From Diphasiastrum complanatum (lineage: Eukaryota > Streptophyta > Lycopodiopsida > Lycopodiales > Lycopodiaceae), in NCBI GenBank assembly GCA_029204225.1, contig CM055106.1, positions 23,641,825-23,705,824 on the forward strand: DNA of 64,000 bases, in the 5' to 3' direction. The notes beneath the pieces were generated by a model. That model was given only the letters and a program-made list of their open reading frames with translations. It was not told where the DNA came from and searched no databases. A program made the position numbers and the translations under genes. Shown here piece by piece: positions 11,150 through 23,140 of the stretch. Position 1 is the first letter of the stretch, and every line of letters starts with the position of its first letter.

Positions 11150-13000
11150 TAGGTGGGTAGATCAGGTTGCCAAAACTTCCCTAATCGACAACCATTCATT
11201 GAGGTATCAAATCTTTTTCCATCAAGGTGTTTTAAGACCATTGCTCTATAAGATAGAATTTCTTTCACTTTGTATGCTCCTTCACCTGTGAATTTCAACT
11301 TTCCCTTGATTACCTTCATTTTGTACATCTAAGATCTCCTTTCTTCAGATCCTTTTGATGTAAATGACAACCGTGCCATGCTTTGCAATGAGCTTTCTCA
11401 GTTGCTAGTGCGTGAACTGCCATCAATATGGTTTCACATACTACGGTTTATGCAAGATGATTACTTTTACTATCTGAGTTTGATTTTCAAGTTGTGGTTC
11501 AAAAGGATAAACAACATTATCTTGTTGATCATACTTCAAGGATATAGTCAGCACCAATTAATACAGAAATACATGATGAACTACCAGATCGTCCATTATT
11601 TTATGTAGAAGCAGTACCTGAAAAGGCAGCACACATTGCTGAATATTTGATGATGGGTCAACCAAATGAATCGTTGTCCAAAGTTTAACAATGGAGATTG
11701 ATTGTAAAAGCACAACCTTATCAATTGATGTATCGACGAGGTGTTGATGATATTTTTCGAAGATGTATTTTATCACATGAAGTACCTAGTCTAATCATGT
11801 TATCACACGATAGAATGGGAGGAGGTCAATTTGAAACCGATATTATTGTTCATAAAATTTTGCAACCAAGATATTGGTGGCCTTCACTTCATAAACATAT
11901 AGAAAAGTATTGCATGTCTTGTTCACTAAATACAACAAAGGCTGATGATCCATATAAAATGTGAAATGTGTTGCCATCATTTCTTATCAAAAAATACCAT
12001 AGCCAAAGCTTTACACTTTGTTGTGGTCCAGTAGTTGACTTCAGCATCATTTAGTTGATAACTTGCAAATCCAATATGAAAATATTTCTTATATTCACCA
12101 GACCAGGTTAAAACTGATCCAATAGCATATTTTGATGATGCAAAATTGTTTTGAGGAATCATGACACTTCCATTCATAAAGCCAACAAAAATTTCCATTT
12201 GAACATGGAATTCTATCGTCCAATTAGGTGCTCGTAATATTCGTATAAAAATTAAGTCTTTTTTCAATTTTTCAAATGACTCCAAGGCCTCAATTGTCTA
12301 AATTGGCACAATAGTCAACTTGTATACAAGTCATGCTAAATATGTGAAAAACAAAATAAAGATTCAATAGTAGTTTGCATGACCCATAAAAATATAAACT
12401 CTTTGAATAGCGCATGGCCGAGGAGTGTTCCAAATGTTCCGTCTCCAATCCTTAAGGTCATCCAAGCAGATTTCAACTTTTTTTTGCAAATATTCTTTGA
12501 AAGCAAATTGCTCACTCGTTCAAAAGTAGTCGGTGCGTTACATATCCCAAATGACATAACCATACAAGCATAGGCTTTTCATTTTGTTGCAAAGGTAGTT
12601 TTGTGCTAATCAACAAGTGCAATCTTGATTTGGTTGTATCCACTGAATCCATCGAAAAATATATAAGCTTTAGCACCAGCAAGGCAATCCAAAATGCTTT
12701 CCGTAAATGGCATTGGAAAATGATCATTTCAAGTAACTTTATTCAAGGCCTTCAGGTTTACAAAAATTTGCATCTTGTCATTCTTCTTTGGAACGATGAC
12801 GATTGGTGAAACCCACTCACTATGCTCAATCTCATAAATGATATTAGCTTCCAACAGCCTCTGTAACTCCTCGATAAAATCTAAAGTTTGGATTACATCG
12901 ATAAAATTTGGTGACCTTTGGAACTGCATCTCGTACCAATGGAATAGTATGCATACCCTTCAGATCTTTATAAGACCAACCAAAAATTTTAGAGAGAAGC
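11150..13000 (-). pseudogene. Ty3/gypsy pol remnant with an inverted middle segment
   Basis: On the minus strand, RT begins near 13000 (SYKDLKGMHTIPLVRDAV) and continues as EHSEWVSPIVIVPKKNDKMQ (about 12830-12770), then VMSFGICNAPTTFERVSNLL (about 12560). RNase H follows with SSKYAIGSVLTWSGEYKKYF (about 12150-12090) and stops at 11977. The integrase C-terminal part, VIKGKLKFTGEGAYKVKEIL then HLDGKRFDTSMNGCRLGKFW, is again on the minus strand at about 11340-11160. Between them (about 11440-11965) the late RNase H and integrase zinc domain read on the plus strand. The catalytic core of integrase is missing, and frameshifts and stops are present throughout. Confidence 0.75.
11440..11965 (+). pseudogene. 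Inverted gypsy RNase H tail and integrase zinc-binding domain
   Basis: Plus-strand translation gives VDHTSRI (the usual A/VDHLSRI end of RNase H) near 11530, then YRRGVDDIFRRCILSHEVPS, then HDRMGGGQFETDIIVHKILQ and PRYWWPSLHKHIEKYCMSC. This is the H2C2 zinc domain that normally starts integrase. It is tail-to-tail with the RT-RNase H half on the minus strand, and the junction is near 11970. Confidence 0.75.
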
Positions 13001-13584
13001 TACGCAGAGAGAGAATGTGAACCGATAACTTTTGGTTGTCGTTTTATGAGTTTCCAACCTTGCTTGATATTTAATTGATATGGTTAACTTCGAACATTTG
13101 TTAGTTAAGCATGAGATGTAATAACTTCTCTGCATGCTCATTTCAAAATTCGGGGCTAGAGCTTTAAGAGTATCGTTGTAAATCTCGGTGTGCTCATTGC
13201 AAAAACTAAAGCGGGATGAGGACTTTTGAAATCTTTGTATGCTTATAGTGAAATATGAGGCGGGAAGATTTTCAGCATGACATAGACATTACAAAAGTAA
13301 GGTACACTAGATCTATTCAGTTTGACTTATTTTAGTTTGAAGCATTTACATATTGTAGCTTTCAACAATGGCAATTTTGCATTTGCATGTTGCACTTCCT
13401 ATGGAATGCACTCCATTTATTTAAAAAAATTGGAAAGCTATAGAGAATGATTCTGCAATAGTTAGAGAATTTAGAATGAATAATCATAACAGTATAAATT
13501 TGTGGGTGGACGGATCAATTTATCCTAGAGATCCAACTACCAATTTGTGTCCAGATTTCAAGTCCGTAACTCATCTTCTCATAT

Positions 13585-13791
13585 TTGTATGCAAAGGAAA
13601 TAGCAGATTACTTGGATATTGTCAAAAGGTTGCGTGATATTGGAATTCATAGCGTATCTTGTCTTAATCAACAATTACAGTTTGATAATCAACAATTACA
13701 GTTTGATAATCAACAATTACAGTTTGATAATCAACAATTGCAACGTGCAAATCAACAATTGCTTTATTATGTGCAACACACTAGTGCTTAA
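13585..13791 (+). other. Short frame with four NQQLQFD repeats
   Basis: A 68-residue frame whose centre repeats NQQLQFD (21-bp unit) three times plus degenerate copies, DNA about 13668-13765. A Gln-rich heptad of this kind would form a coiled coil. No start, promoter or homologue is recognisable. It may be a piece of a transposon protein, or just a minisatellite that happens to be open. Confidence 0.4.
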
Positions 13792-13799
13792 AACAATGC

Positions 13800-15290
13800 A
13801 GTCAAGCATGTTATATCATAGTTGAATGATACAGTCATTAGTAATAGGGGCTCAAAACCAAGATATGTTAGAATCCATGGAGAAGTTGCGATTCGACAGT
13901 TTAAAATCTATTGTTGATATACAATGATGAAAAGGAAAAGAAAGAGAGTAATGATGAAGAATATTGATGACTTATCTACACATAGTGACAATTAAAAATA
14001 AGGATTCGAGCATTTAAGTATGTTTTCTTATAGACTATTTATTTGATTTGTATTTGTCATTTAAGTTTGATTTGCATTTGATATATGCATTATCAATTTA
14101 CTAAACATAATTTGAGTTATACATGTTTGTTGCAGATCATGTTTGGTGGCAAAGAACTATTTAACAGATCGTTCATGCATTGGAGAATCTTTAAGTTGTG
14201 TTTTAGCAAGAAAGTCAACGAAGGCAATGATGAAAAATGTGGTTTGAAAAAATAAACTGCAGAGATTGTTTTGAATAAGCTTCAAACTTACTGGGATGCA
14301 AATGTGATACAAGGTGCATGTGATGATTCTGGAATCAGCAGAAATGCGTATTCTACTCTTTTTAGAATAGTTAAAGTAGCCTTTTTTCAAGTGATGGAGA
14401 AGAAAACTTATCTTCCTCGTCCGTATCGGGTAAGATTAGCAAAAAGTATTATAATGACGAAATGTTCAAAGTAGTTGGCCAACCACTTTATATAACTGAT
14501 TTATACAAATCAGAATGTGGTGAGCTCAATTACAACGATTGCAATAATATTTTCTTTGATATTGAAAATGTTCTAAATTACATTATTCGATTCTATAAAG
14601 TAACGAACATCAAGTAAATGGAAAGATTATTATTGTAATAAAATTACATGAATCCAAAATCATCAAAGGTCAAAAGTTGGAACAAGTGAGTCTCACTTTG
14701 ATGAACGAAATTTCAGGTACTGATGATAAAACGTCAAGCGTTCAATTGGAAAATCACATATGGTGGTTGGCTACATTCCAAGAATACTTTTCAATTTTCT
14801 TTTGAAGTACCGTTATCAACATTGAATACATTGTATTTTTTATTAACATGTCATGCATTTCTTGCTTCTCTATAGGTCTTGAAAGAGGACCATAAAATAC
14901 TTTTATGAATATTTTCACATACAAATTATGGTGAGATTATAAAGAGACATTTGGATGGTGAAAAACTTAACAGTCGAAAACCATGGAAGTTTTCAAATTC
15001 AGTGGCACCTTGTAGGCAATTTGAAAACATTGAAATGTATGCATAATGCCTCTCATGGGGCAACATCAAAGCATCCATGTCTTTATTGCATGAAGGATTG
15101 CTACAATATGAATTTAGGATGACCAAACACGAGAAGCAAAAGATCTATGAAAAGTGTGTTGTCAATTTCATTAAAGCATGTGTAGAACAATTGATCAGAC
15201 AGATCTTGATTCTACCAACAAAGCGCACAGTTTACTTGACAAAGGATGAGAAAGAAACAGACGCGAACTCAAAACTTTTCTATTCGTGAC
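13800..15290 (+). other. Degenerate, possibly transposase-derived sequence, unrecognised
   Basis: Broken plus-strand frames contain recurring protein-like stretches: LQTYWDANVIQGACDDSGIS (about 14280), then EKKTYLPRPYRVRLAKS. Near 15030-15100 there is a region reading, across frames, like CMHNASHGATSKHPCLYCMK, a paired-Cys pattern common in transposase zinc motifs. The stop codons and frameshifts show it is dead. I do not recognise the family. Confidence 0.3.
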
Positions 15291-15314
15291 CAACTCGAAA
15301 GATTTGCGAAACAA

Positions 15315-15972
15315 TGTCTAGTTCAAGCCTCAGATGTCACGAAACTATCTCGAACAATTCGCGAAATATGCTAGCTTCCTTCAAGCTCAAGAATTGTCAT
15401 CTGTCGCGAACAATTCGCGAAAGACGAAAATGTCGCGAAGAGACAAGTGTTGTGAACAATTCACGAAACACGAAGTTGAGACGAAGAGACAAATTGTCGT
15501 GAAATATTCGCGAATAGTATTTATTCGAGCCTGGAAACAGAGCGTCTATTTGAATAGCAACCGTCATAAACGGTTAGATTTCTATTGTTACAATAAATAA
15601 AAGGCCAAAAGACCTGTCATGTAGCAATATAAATACATATGCACTACTCGTTGAAACTAACTCAATCAGAGACACAACAGCGAGATAAGACAACAAGAGA
15701 TGTATATTGATGAATCAGATTCAGAGTTATAAAAATTCATTTTTGATCAATAGTTTCTTATTGTCTAAATTGTCTTAAGTTGTCTCATACTTCTGCATAT
15801 AGTATCTTACTTCCGCATATAATTTTCGCACGCATATTCAATCAGAATAAATATTGTTCAATTAGTACATAGATCAGATAAAATCACGATTAAAGACACT
15901 AATATTAGTTTGATTTATTCGAACTTGCATCGTGTTCTTTGTGAAAGAATTATTATTATTTTTCCTACAACA
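15315..15972 (+). repeat. LTR-like block with TTCGCGAA cluster and TATA box
   Basis: The block from TGTCTAGTTC to TTCCTACAACA has the look of a solo or orphan LTR. A cluster of TTCGCGAA/TCGCGAA palindromes lies in the first 200 bp. A TATAAATA box is at 15628-15635, followed by an ACTCGTTGAAACTAACTC-like leader, and the block ends in CA. No matching target duplication flanks it and no second copy is in the window, so the boundaries are a guess. Confidence 0.4.
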
Positions 15973-17530
15973 TATTCACATATGCACATTGCATGTTAAG
16001 GTTCGTATTATTGAAAAATGTATTTATCTGCATATTCTCCTTGCATGGAATACAAAACCGGAGTCTGTGGCTAAAGCAGCTATTAAGAGGTTCGAAGAAG
16101 TTCTTTCAAAGGCAGGACTACATAAAGAGAATGTCACCATTGAAAAAAGTGATAGACTCTCTGAAAAAAAAAAAAAAAAAAAAGGAAATGTTCCTAATAT
16201 GTTGGCTGATTCTGAAGAATCCCAAAGATACTCGGCCAGAGCTACCCAACAAGAGCACCTCTCACCTTAGACCAAGGAGGTCTCTGAGAAGATGAGACGA
16301 ACGACGACTGAAAGCCGAGTATGAGAGCCGAGGAAAACTAGTATATATAACAAGCCAGAACTGTGTAAGCCTCATGGTGAATCCCGGAAGATGGAATGAC
16401 CATGTAGGAACTAGTATTTCTAGGCAAATGTAATAAATACAAGTAGACCCCTCTTAAATAAAGTAGAGTGAGCCACCTTTTGATAGTGATCTCTAGTGGA
16501 GAGCATTATTCCACTTGTAATTTGTGGAATGTGGAAATTCCACTAGGATGTCACCTAAGAAGCTCTCTTGCTTGTTTAAGAGACTCTCTCTTTGTGAAGA
16601 GGAGCTTGTTGCATTGTATCTACTCCATGCTTAATAAGAAGGTTTTCCATGAGTTTGATGCTACACTAAGCTCCTTGATCATGATGGTTTTCTTGAGTGA
16701 TGTTGCTATGATCATGCCTTTCCATTCATATTGTGTGTGGTTGTGGGCTTAGAGTGGATTAATTTTCATTTCTTGTTTGTGGATTAATGTAGGAATCAGC
16801 ATTCAAGTAAACTAAATAGGCTAGAAATGTGTTATAAATCTTGCATATCCTCCAACATTCTAGTTCTTGATGTTCTTGGGATGTCCAAGAATCAAAAGAC
16901 TGGTTGGTTTTTTTATTCTTGGACTTCCAAAATGTTGTAGATTAGTTCTTGTTTCTTTTGTTCACCTGGACTGCATGCTGATCATTTGGTTGAACGTTTT
17001 GGTTACATGATGGATTGATTGCATGTGATACGATTCAAGAAAGACAGACTTGAGTTGTCCTCTGACAGGTAGGGCATTAATACTACAAAGATAATTTATC
17101 CCTTCTGCCTGATTTTTGGCTTTAAACAAGAAAGAATAACTGTAAGCAAGAGCACACCGTCTCTGCTGATAGGCAGAAGAAGAAGCAAGCAAAAGAAAGA
17201 CAGTAAATAGATTCTAGAGTGTAGAATCTGTAAACATAATAAGCCATCAATTGGAGGTGCTAAAGCAAGAAGATTCTTATCCAATCACACATGCAAAGAA
17301 TCTGGTGTCAGATATGGAATTTGGAAAGAAATTGTTTCAGCCACACGAGTAATATAAATAGAAATCATCAAAGAGGCACATTGAAATTCGTTGTAGTTCT
17401 GCAATTTCATAGTATGTTTGAAAACCTCTTCAATATTTGAACAAACACTAGTAATGTTGCAAGGAGCACAAATGTCATGTACGATTAGTACATCCATGCT
17501 TATCAATGCATCAGAATATCCATTGTAAGC
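15973..17530. other. Unassigned stretch with small frames
   Basis: A plus-strand frame at 15932-16270 contains KPESVAKAAIKRFEEVLSKA and then a lysine run encoded by an A tract at about 16157-16173. A minus-strand frame at 17285-17506 (73 residues) reads like protein (NIEEVFKHTMKLQNYNEFQC) but belongs to no family I can name. Other frames are short. Confidence 0.3.
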
Positions 17531-18640
17531 TTTGTAGGCCCAAAAGGAACTATTAGCCTCAAGAACAGGGCGGTTCCCTCTTTAGGCCCTTCAAAGTAAT
17601 TAACAAGGATAATAGGCCACTAAGGGCCCAATGTAGGCTAAATAATGCTTAACAAGGGTTAACTATCCTTCAAGATAGTTATGTTTAGGGACATCATTTT
17701 GTGAATATTTTGGCTCATTTGCAAGTGAGAGCTTCTAGCTTCCTTGTGAATGTGAGTCATAGGGATCTCCATTGCTAGGTCTCATGTGCCCTATCCACAT
17801 GATCAATGCTCCATTTCCATTGATTGTACTCCTTTCATTGCTAATGCAATTCCATTGTGATTTCATTGTTTCTAGCTTTCTATTGATATGCTATCATGAA
17901 TGTCTTGTTCTCTTCTTGCTTCTAGCTTTACTTCCATTGTAATTGCTATTAGTTTGGGATTTGGCACATGACATTTCTTGGTATCAAAGCATAGATCCAT
18001 GATTCATGATGATTCTATGAGAATTTCATTAGATTTTATGAGCTTATTGTTTTTGTAGCTTTCTTTTTGCTAATTTTTAACTTTGAATTTTTCAGTTCTG
18101 TTCAGACGAATTTTTAGCATTTAATTTCATATTTTATTATTGATTTGATTCAGTAGCTTTGTAGAGCTTTGTTTTAGCTTTAATTTGCACCAATTTTCAA
18201 GGCATTTGGATACGAGATACAAAAGTTATTGCACTTTTTCCAAAAGCTGTCAAAATAGGTGACTAGAATTTTTCTTTCACTTTGTTTGAATTTTTCAGAT
18301 CTGATTTGAGTTTTTATTTCAAGTTTCTTTCCATGGGATTTTAGAGCATTGTTTTAGCTTTGATTTGATTTATATGGCAGGTCATTTGGATTAGTATCCA
18401 AAAAGTTATGACAAGTCTTGTTCTGTTGTTAATTTGACCTAACCAATCATGTTCAATCATTGATCTGATACTAAAGGCTGATAGAGCTTTTTATTAGCTT
18501 AAGGTACTGAGTTTGTTTGATTTGGATCAATATTGAGAAAGTTATGATCAAATTAGTGGAGATGGGTCAGAATTGCCAAAATTAGTGAAGATGGGTCAAA
18601 ATTGCCAAAATTTTGAAAAAAAATTGTGGATTTTTTTCAA
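17531..18640 (+). mobile_element. copia LTR end, primer site and leader, gag missing
   Basis: TGGTATCAAAGC at 17979-17990 is a common variant of the copia Met-tRNA primer site. The LTR probably ends at 17973 (ATGACA) with a 5-base spacer. The LTR start is unclear and may lie near 17531. The 17990-18640 stretch has the low-complexity, T-rich leader typical of these elements, with repeated AGAGCTTTGTTTTAGCTTT-like segments. No gag follows, so this is a 5' stub. Confidence 0.5.
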
Positions 18641-18914
18641 GTGAGAGAGAATCACTTCAATCTTTCAATTTTGAAGTTTTGTCTCTGTTGTAAATTTTTT
18701 CACATTTTTCATTTTGAAGTTTTGCACGTTCAAATTTTAAAGAAAAAAAAAAACCTAACCCTAACTACCTACAGCCCTAACCCTAAAGCTAAACCTACTC
18801 AAATTTCCACGCGTTCCGCAATTTCCGCCAATTAGGAGCAGGAAGAGGCTCACGACTCTCAAATCTGTCTAGAGCAACAGATACAGCTTGCACACGCCAC
18901 TGTTATTTCTAGTA

Positions 18915-19126
18915 TCCTGGTAGATCTGTACACCTTGGTGCAGCAAAATCAAACTGGCCATCGCTTCCTTCCAATCCAAAGAACATTGTCTTTGTGATTC
19001 AATAATCGGCAGACGAACCACAATAAGCTCACAAAACAATTCAATTATCTCATAAGCAGCAGTGCACCGGCTACTGTACTCCTCACTCACAACTGAATAT
19101 GCTTTTCCCAGTTCACGTTAAATAAT
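18915..19126 (-). pseudogene. IST1-like protein fragment (regulator of Vps4), frameshifted
   Basis: Minus-strand translation gives AAYEIIELFCELIVVRLPII then ESQRQCSLDWKEAMASLI. Allowing one missing T this continues as FAAPRCTDLPG, the signature core of plant IST1 (DUF292) proteins, which bind ESCRT-III in endosomal sorting. A plausible acceptor (TTTGCAG) ends at 19127, but an in-frame stop follows soon after it and no other IST1 exon is nearby. This is a partial, dead gene fragment, perhaps carried in by a transposon. Confidence 0.75.
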
Positions 19127-19260
19127 CTGCAAAGATTAGCACTGAGGTGCAACGATCCTCTGATAATTGATTGATCGAGCGCCCTTGGCTTCGCAAAAGC
19201 TCTGAAAATATCTGAGATTGCAACTGGCGCCTCCTTCGGTTGAGATTACATTTTCATTAC

Positions 19261-19279
19261 CTCTCTCTCTCTACATCGG

Positions 19280-19329
<50 letters not shown>

Positions 19330-19445
19330 ACATTGCGTCGGTTACCTCCTCTTTCTCTCTACATTGCATCGATTACCTCCCATCTCTCTCTCTCTCTCTC
19401 TCTCTCTCTACCCCTCTCTCCTTCGGTCGACTTATTTCTCTCTCT
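19261..19445. repeat. Compound (CT)n microsatellites
   Basis: CT runs at about 19286-19323 and 19382-19409, separated by two diverged copies of CTCTACATTGCRTCGRTTAC. Confidence 0.9.
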
Positions 19446-19837
19446 ACCTATTCCCTGCCTGAGAAAAAAAATTTCAGTTTTCTTGAAAAATATATATATT
19501 TTTTACGGTTGCCCACAATCTTTCACGAGCACCCAAATGCACCATATAGACAGCCGTTAAAAAAATTTACCATAAAACTTCTTAGTTCCCTACGGTTCCT
19601 ACAATTTCTCCCGAGCAAAAAAACATTTCATGGATTTCAAACTTTATAAAATCCAGTTTGTTAAAAGAATTTACAACCCTTTATTCTAAGTAGTTAAATT
19701 CGATTTTGCTTCTTATTCTATAACTCCCATAACTTTTTTATTTGAGCTCGAAATTTAGTGGAGTGAAAACAAAAAGTGTTCAGAACGATAAGACAAATTC
19801 ACCGAGACTATCCAAATTACTGCTGTAACACTTCAGA

Positions 19838-21442
19838 ATGGGTGGTAAAGGAAAACAAACAGTGGATAAAAATAACCCACCTCAAGACAAACTAGCGGGA
19901 GCTGATCAGAGATCTAATGAGCCATCTACATCGTTCCGACTATCATCTCCGTCACAAAATGTAACATCCTTCTCAGGATGTCCGGAGAATTGACATGGAC
20001 AAGGGAAAGCAGGTATTACAGAGTCATGTGAATATCTGATCAGACTTGGCAATGAGAGGGAAATCTCCGAACAACGAGGGCAACAGTCCATGAGACTTCA
20101 TGAACAACGGAATCACTTTGATACTCGGGAGTACAAGGATAAGATAACCATTCCAAAATTCAACGGTGACTTTACGACCCTTGACATTGAGGAGTGGTTG
20201 GATAAATTAGATCGCTACTTTACCCTATTCAATAGAGATGACCGAGATAAAATCACTTTCGCTACGATCCACTTTGAAGAAACAACTTATGAGTGGTGGA
20301 AGCGGAGGGAGAATAGGTTATCAATAGAGGAATGTAATGCACGAACTAATTGGCCATTATTTAATAATGCTTGTATTGAGACCTTCAGAAGACCATTCCA
20401 AGATGACGACAACTTTAAAACATGGACAAGGATATGTCAGAAGAGTTTGATACAAGAGTTTAACTTTGATTTTTGGAGTCTAACTCTTAAACTACCCACA
20501 GTGTCTGATGCAGATCACTTAGGAAGGTATATACAAGGACTGCAGTCGGATATTAGAACTAATGTAGCATCACGTTTTTGTAATGATCTCAATCAAGCTA
20601 TGGTAAGTGGTCGACTAAATCAGGAGCACCCAGATATGAAGTTAATGGACGGGAAGTTGAGTGGAATTTTGAGATCCGTCGACATGATAAGGAAAGGAAC
20701 AAGATCCTCCAGTACCCGACAGTTAAAGAAGCTGATAGGAGGAATGTTGGTAAAAACAAGTCAGCAACATGGAGGCCAAGTCGGAGGTGAAAATTGTCAT
20801 ATCAAAGGCAGAGATAGATCGATTGCGGCAACAAGGCTTATGTTTTACTTGTAAGCAAAAATGGAAACCAGGGCATAAGTGTGACAAAGCTAAGTTTGCA
20901 GGGATTTCCTTGATTGTTGAAGATGACGAAGATGATACTAGCACTTTTTTAGAGAATGTCATTGACAATCAGCCGCCGCAATCAACCCTAAACCCTAAAC
21001 CTCATCTGATGAGGAATCACCAAACCATCAATCAGATCACTGATAGCAGGAAAGATCCATTAGGAGGGATCAAAAAGTTGAACTATTGAACATATCTTTA
21101 AATGCTTTCAATGGATCCCATTCTAACAAAACCTTCCATGTGCAAGCGTTAATTAATGGAAGGAAAGTATTTTGCTTAATAGATAGTGGTAGTATGCATA
21201 ACTTCTTTAATAGTAGGTCATTATGAAGCTGTGGATTAGCATCTTTGGATCGTTGTTATAAGATGAGAGTCCAGATTGCCAATGGAGTAACCATTCCTTG
21301 TAATAACGTTACCCCAGTGGTGAAATTACAAATGGAGGATTATACTCTTAAAACGAGTTTCCATATTGTGGAGCTAGGACCAATTGATATTATACTAGGG
21401 GTGACATTGATGGGTTTCCAAGGATCAAGACGACAATGTTAG
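19838..21442 (+). pseudogene. Ty3/gypsy gag and protease
   Basis: Begins MGGKGKQTVDKN at 19838. The capsid region (retrotransposon gag) runs 20090-20640 with ITIPKFNGDFTTLDIEEWLD and ATIHFEETTYEWWKRRENRL. A zinc knuckle follows as CFTCKQKWKPGHKC (about 20843-20884), then a retropepsin domain with FCLIDSGSMHNFF (about 21170-21210) and ending VELGPIDIILGVTLM (about 21375-21415). At least one stop and three frame changes interrupt it. The element ends abruptly about 75 bp before the long (CT)n tract; no RT follows. Confidence 0.8.
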
Positions 21443-21508
21443 TGTTTTGGCATAAAGTGCACATATGTGTACATGTACGTGTACATGTATACATGTGCCA
21501 ATTAGAGG

Positions 21509-21652
<144 letters not shown>

Positions 21653-21800
21653 GTACCAACACATGCATGTGGTTGCAAATGGAACTGAACCTAAACAAAA
21701 CTTATTTTGGAAGAATCATGGCACTCTTACATGCTGATCAATCTTTTTTCAATTATTGTTACATACTCAGGTATTGAACACACTGTAAACATAATGACAA

Positions 21801-22592
21801 TGTGAAAAATGCAAAAATAAGCTTGGTAGAGGCCAAAAATTTTGTATATAGGATAGACACACATGTGTGGAGCCTGTTCCCAAGTGTGAAACTAGTGTAC
21901 TTTTCATGTACCATAATCATATATGTTGTACATACATTTTAATTCAAGTTCTAGTGGCTAAAATGGCCAAAAACTAGTTTTCTAGAGATATGACACATGG
22001 CACTAATCTAATGATTAATATTTTGAATAGGTGTCACATCCTATGTGTAAAGGACAGCTCACATGTGTGGAAATAGCCGAAGTAGGCGAGTTTTTGCTTC
22101 TAGAAGATTTCCATGAAGATCTCCATATAGTAGGAAAATAGACCAAAAATGCCCAAAATGGAAAGTTTTGATCCAAGTGTCAAATTGCATGATGGTGACA
22201 AGGCATCCTCACACGTGTGAGATCTGATGCATGATCAGTACCTCGAGCTCCAAAAATGTATATATAGAGGCTTATTTGGCCATAATCAATGTGAGACACC
22301 AATCTTGGTTTTGGAAGCAATTTTGAGTGATTCTCTCCATTTGTCTACATTTGTTTTGATTGTTTTGAGGTGCTATCAATGTGTATTTGATTTTCAGGTC
22401 AGAGTCCGTACTCAGACAGGGTTTCACACGTGGGAAACCAGAAAGTACACCTATCTTCAATTAATGATTGTTCTTGTTAGAATTTTGTGTCTAGAATTGA
22501 TCTAAATTGATTTTAATCTCAAGTAGATTGATAGATCAAGTAATCTGACAACCAATTCCTCTTGAGGATCGGATTAGGATCCACTCTTGGTC
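21801..22592 (+). repeat. 5' LTR of the gag-pol copia, 3' end lost
   Basis: It shares TG start, CACATGTGTGG-type palindromes and a GATTGATAGATCAAGTAATC terminal region with its 3' counterpart. The start is set by analogy with TGTGAAGAATTG of the 701-bp family. After TTGGTC it runs into T's and leader sequence without the usual primer site. Confidence 0.55.
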
Positions 22593-23140
22593 TTTTTTTT
22601 AATCCAAATCAATGCCAAAATTAGCAATTTTTTGAAAACTAGTCAAATTTTGTGTATCGAGTTGGATTTGATAGCTATCCTCAAAAATTTTGGTCCAGAT
22701 CTTGTTGTGGGCTGTACGAACTCTTTTCACACGTGTGAGGCCGTACATCTCAGGTTTTGACTGAGAAATTTCAAAAATTTGTAGAATTTGACTCACATAC
22801 CCTATTTGAGTGATTTTTGGTGCAAAATCAAGCATTTTCTATGGTAAATTTAATCTCTTGATTAGTTCTTGGATTAGATCAGTCAAAAAATTAAAATTGA
22901 AGCTTGAATTAGGTGCACTAATTGATCTTCTCTAATTTTTTGAGTGTATGTTGAGGTTGAAGAGAGAGATTGCTAAAGTGATTTTGCAAGTTTGAGACTA
23001 GAATCTAAATTTCCATCATTCTAGATTGGTTCATGAGTGATAGGATTGAGTCTATAAGCTTTCTAAATTGCTAAAAGGCTTTAGGTTCAGATCTCTTAGA
23101 GAAACCATAAGAGTTTCTAGTGTTTTTTTCACATTCAAAA

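Noticed and set aside
18753-18800. CCTAACCCTAA-like telomere motif cluster
   Set aside because: Only a few irregular copies with intervening CTACCTACAG; too short and degenerate for an interstitial telomere array.
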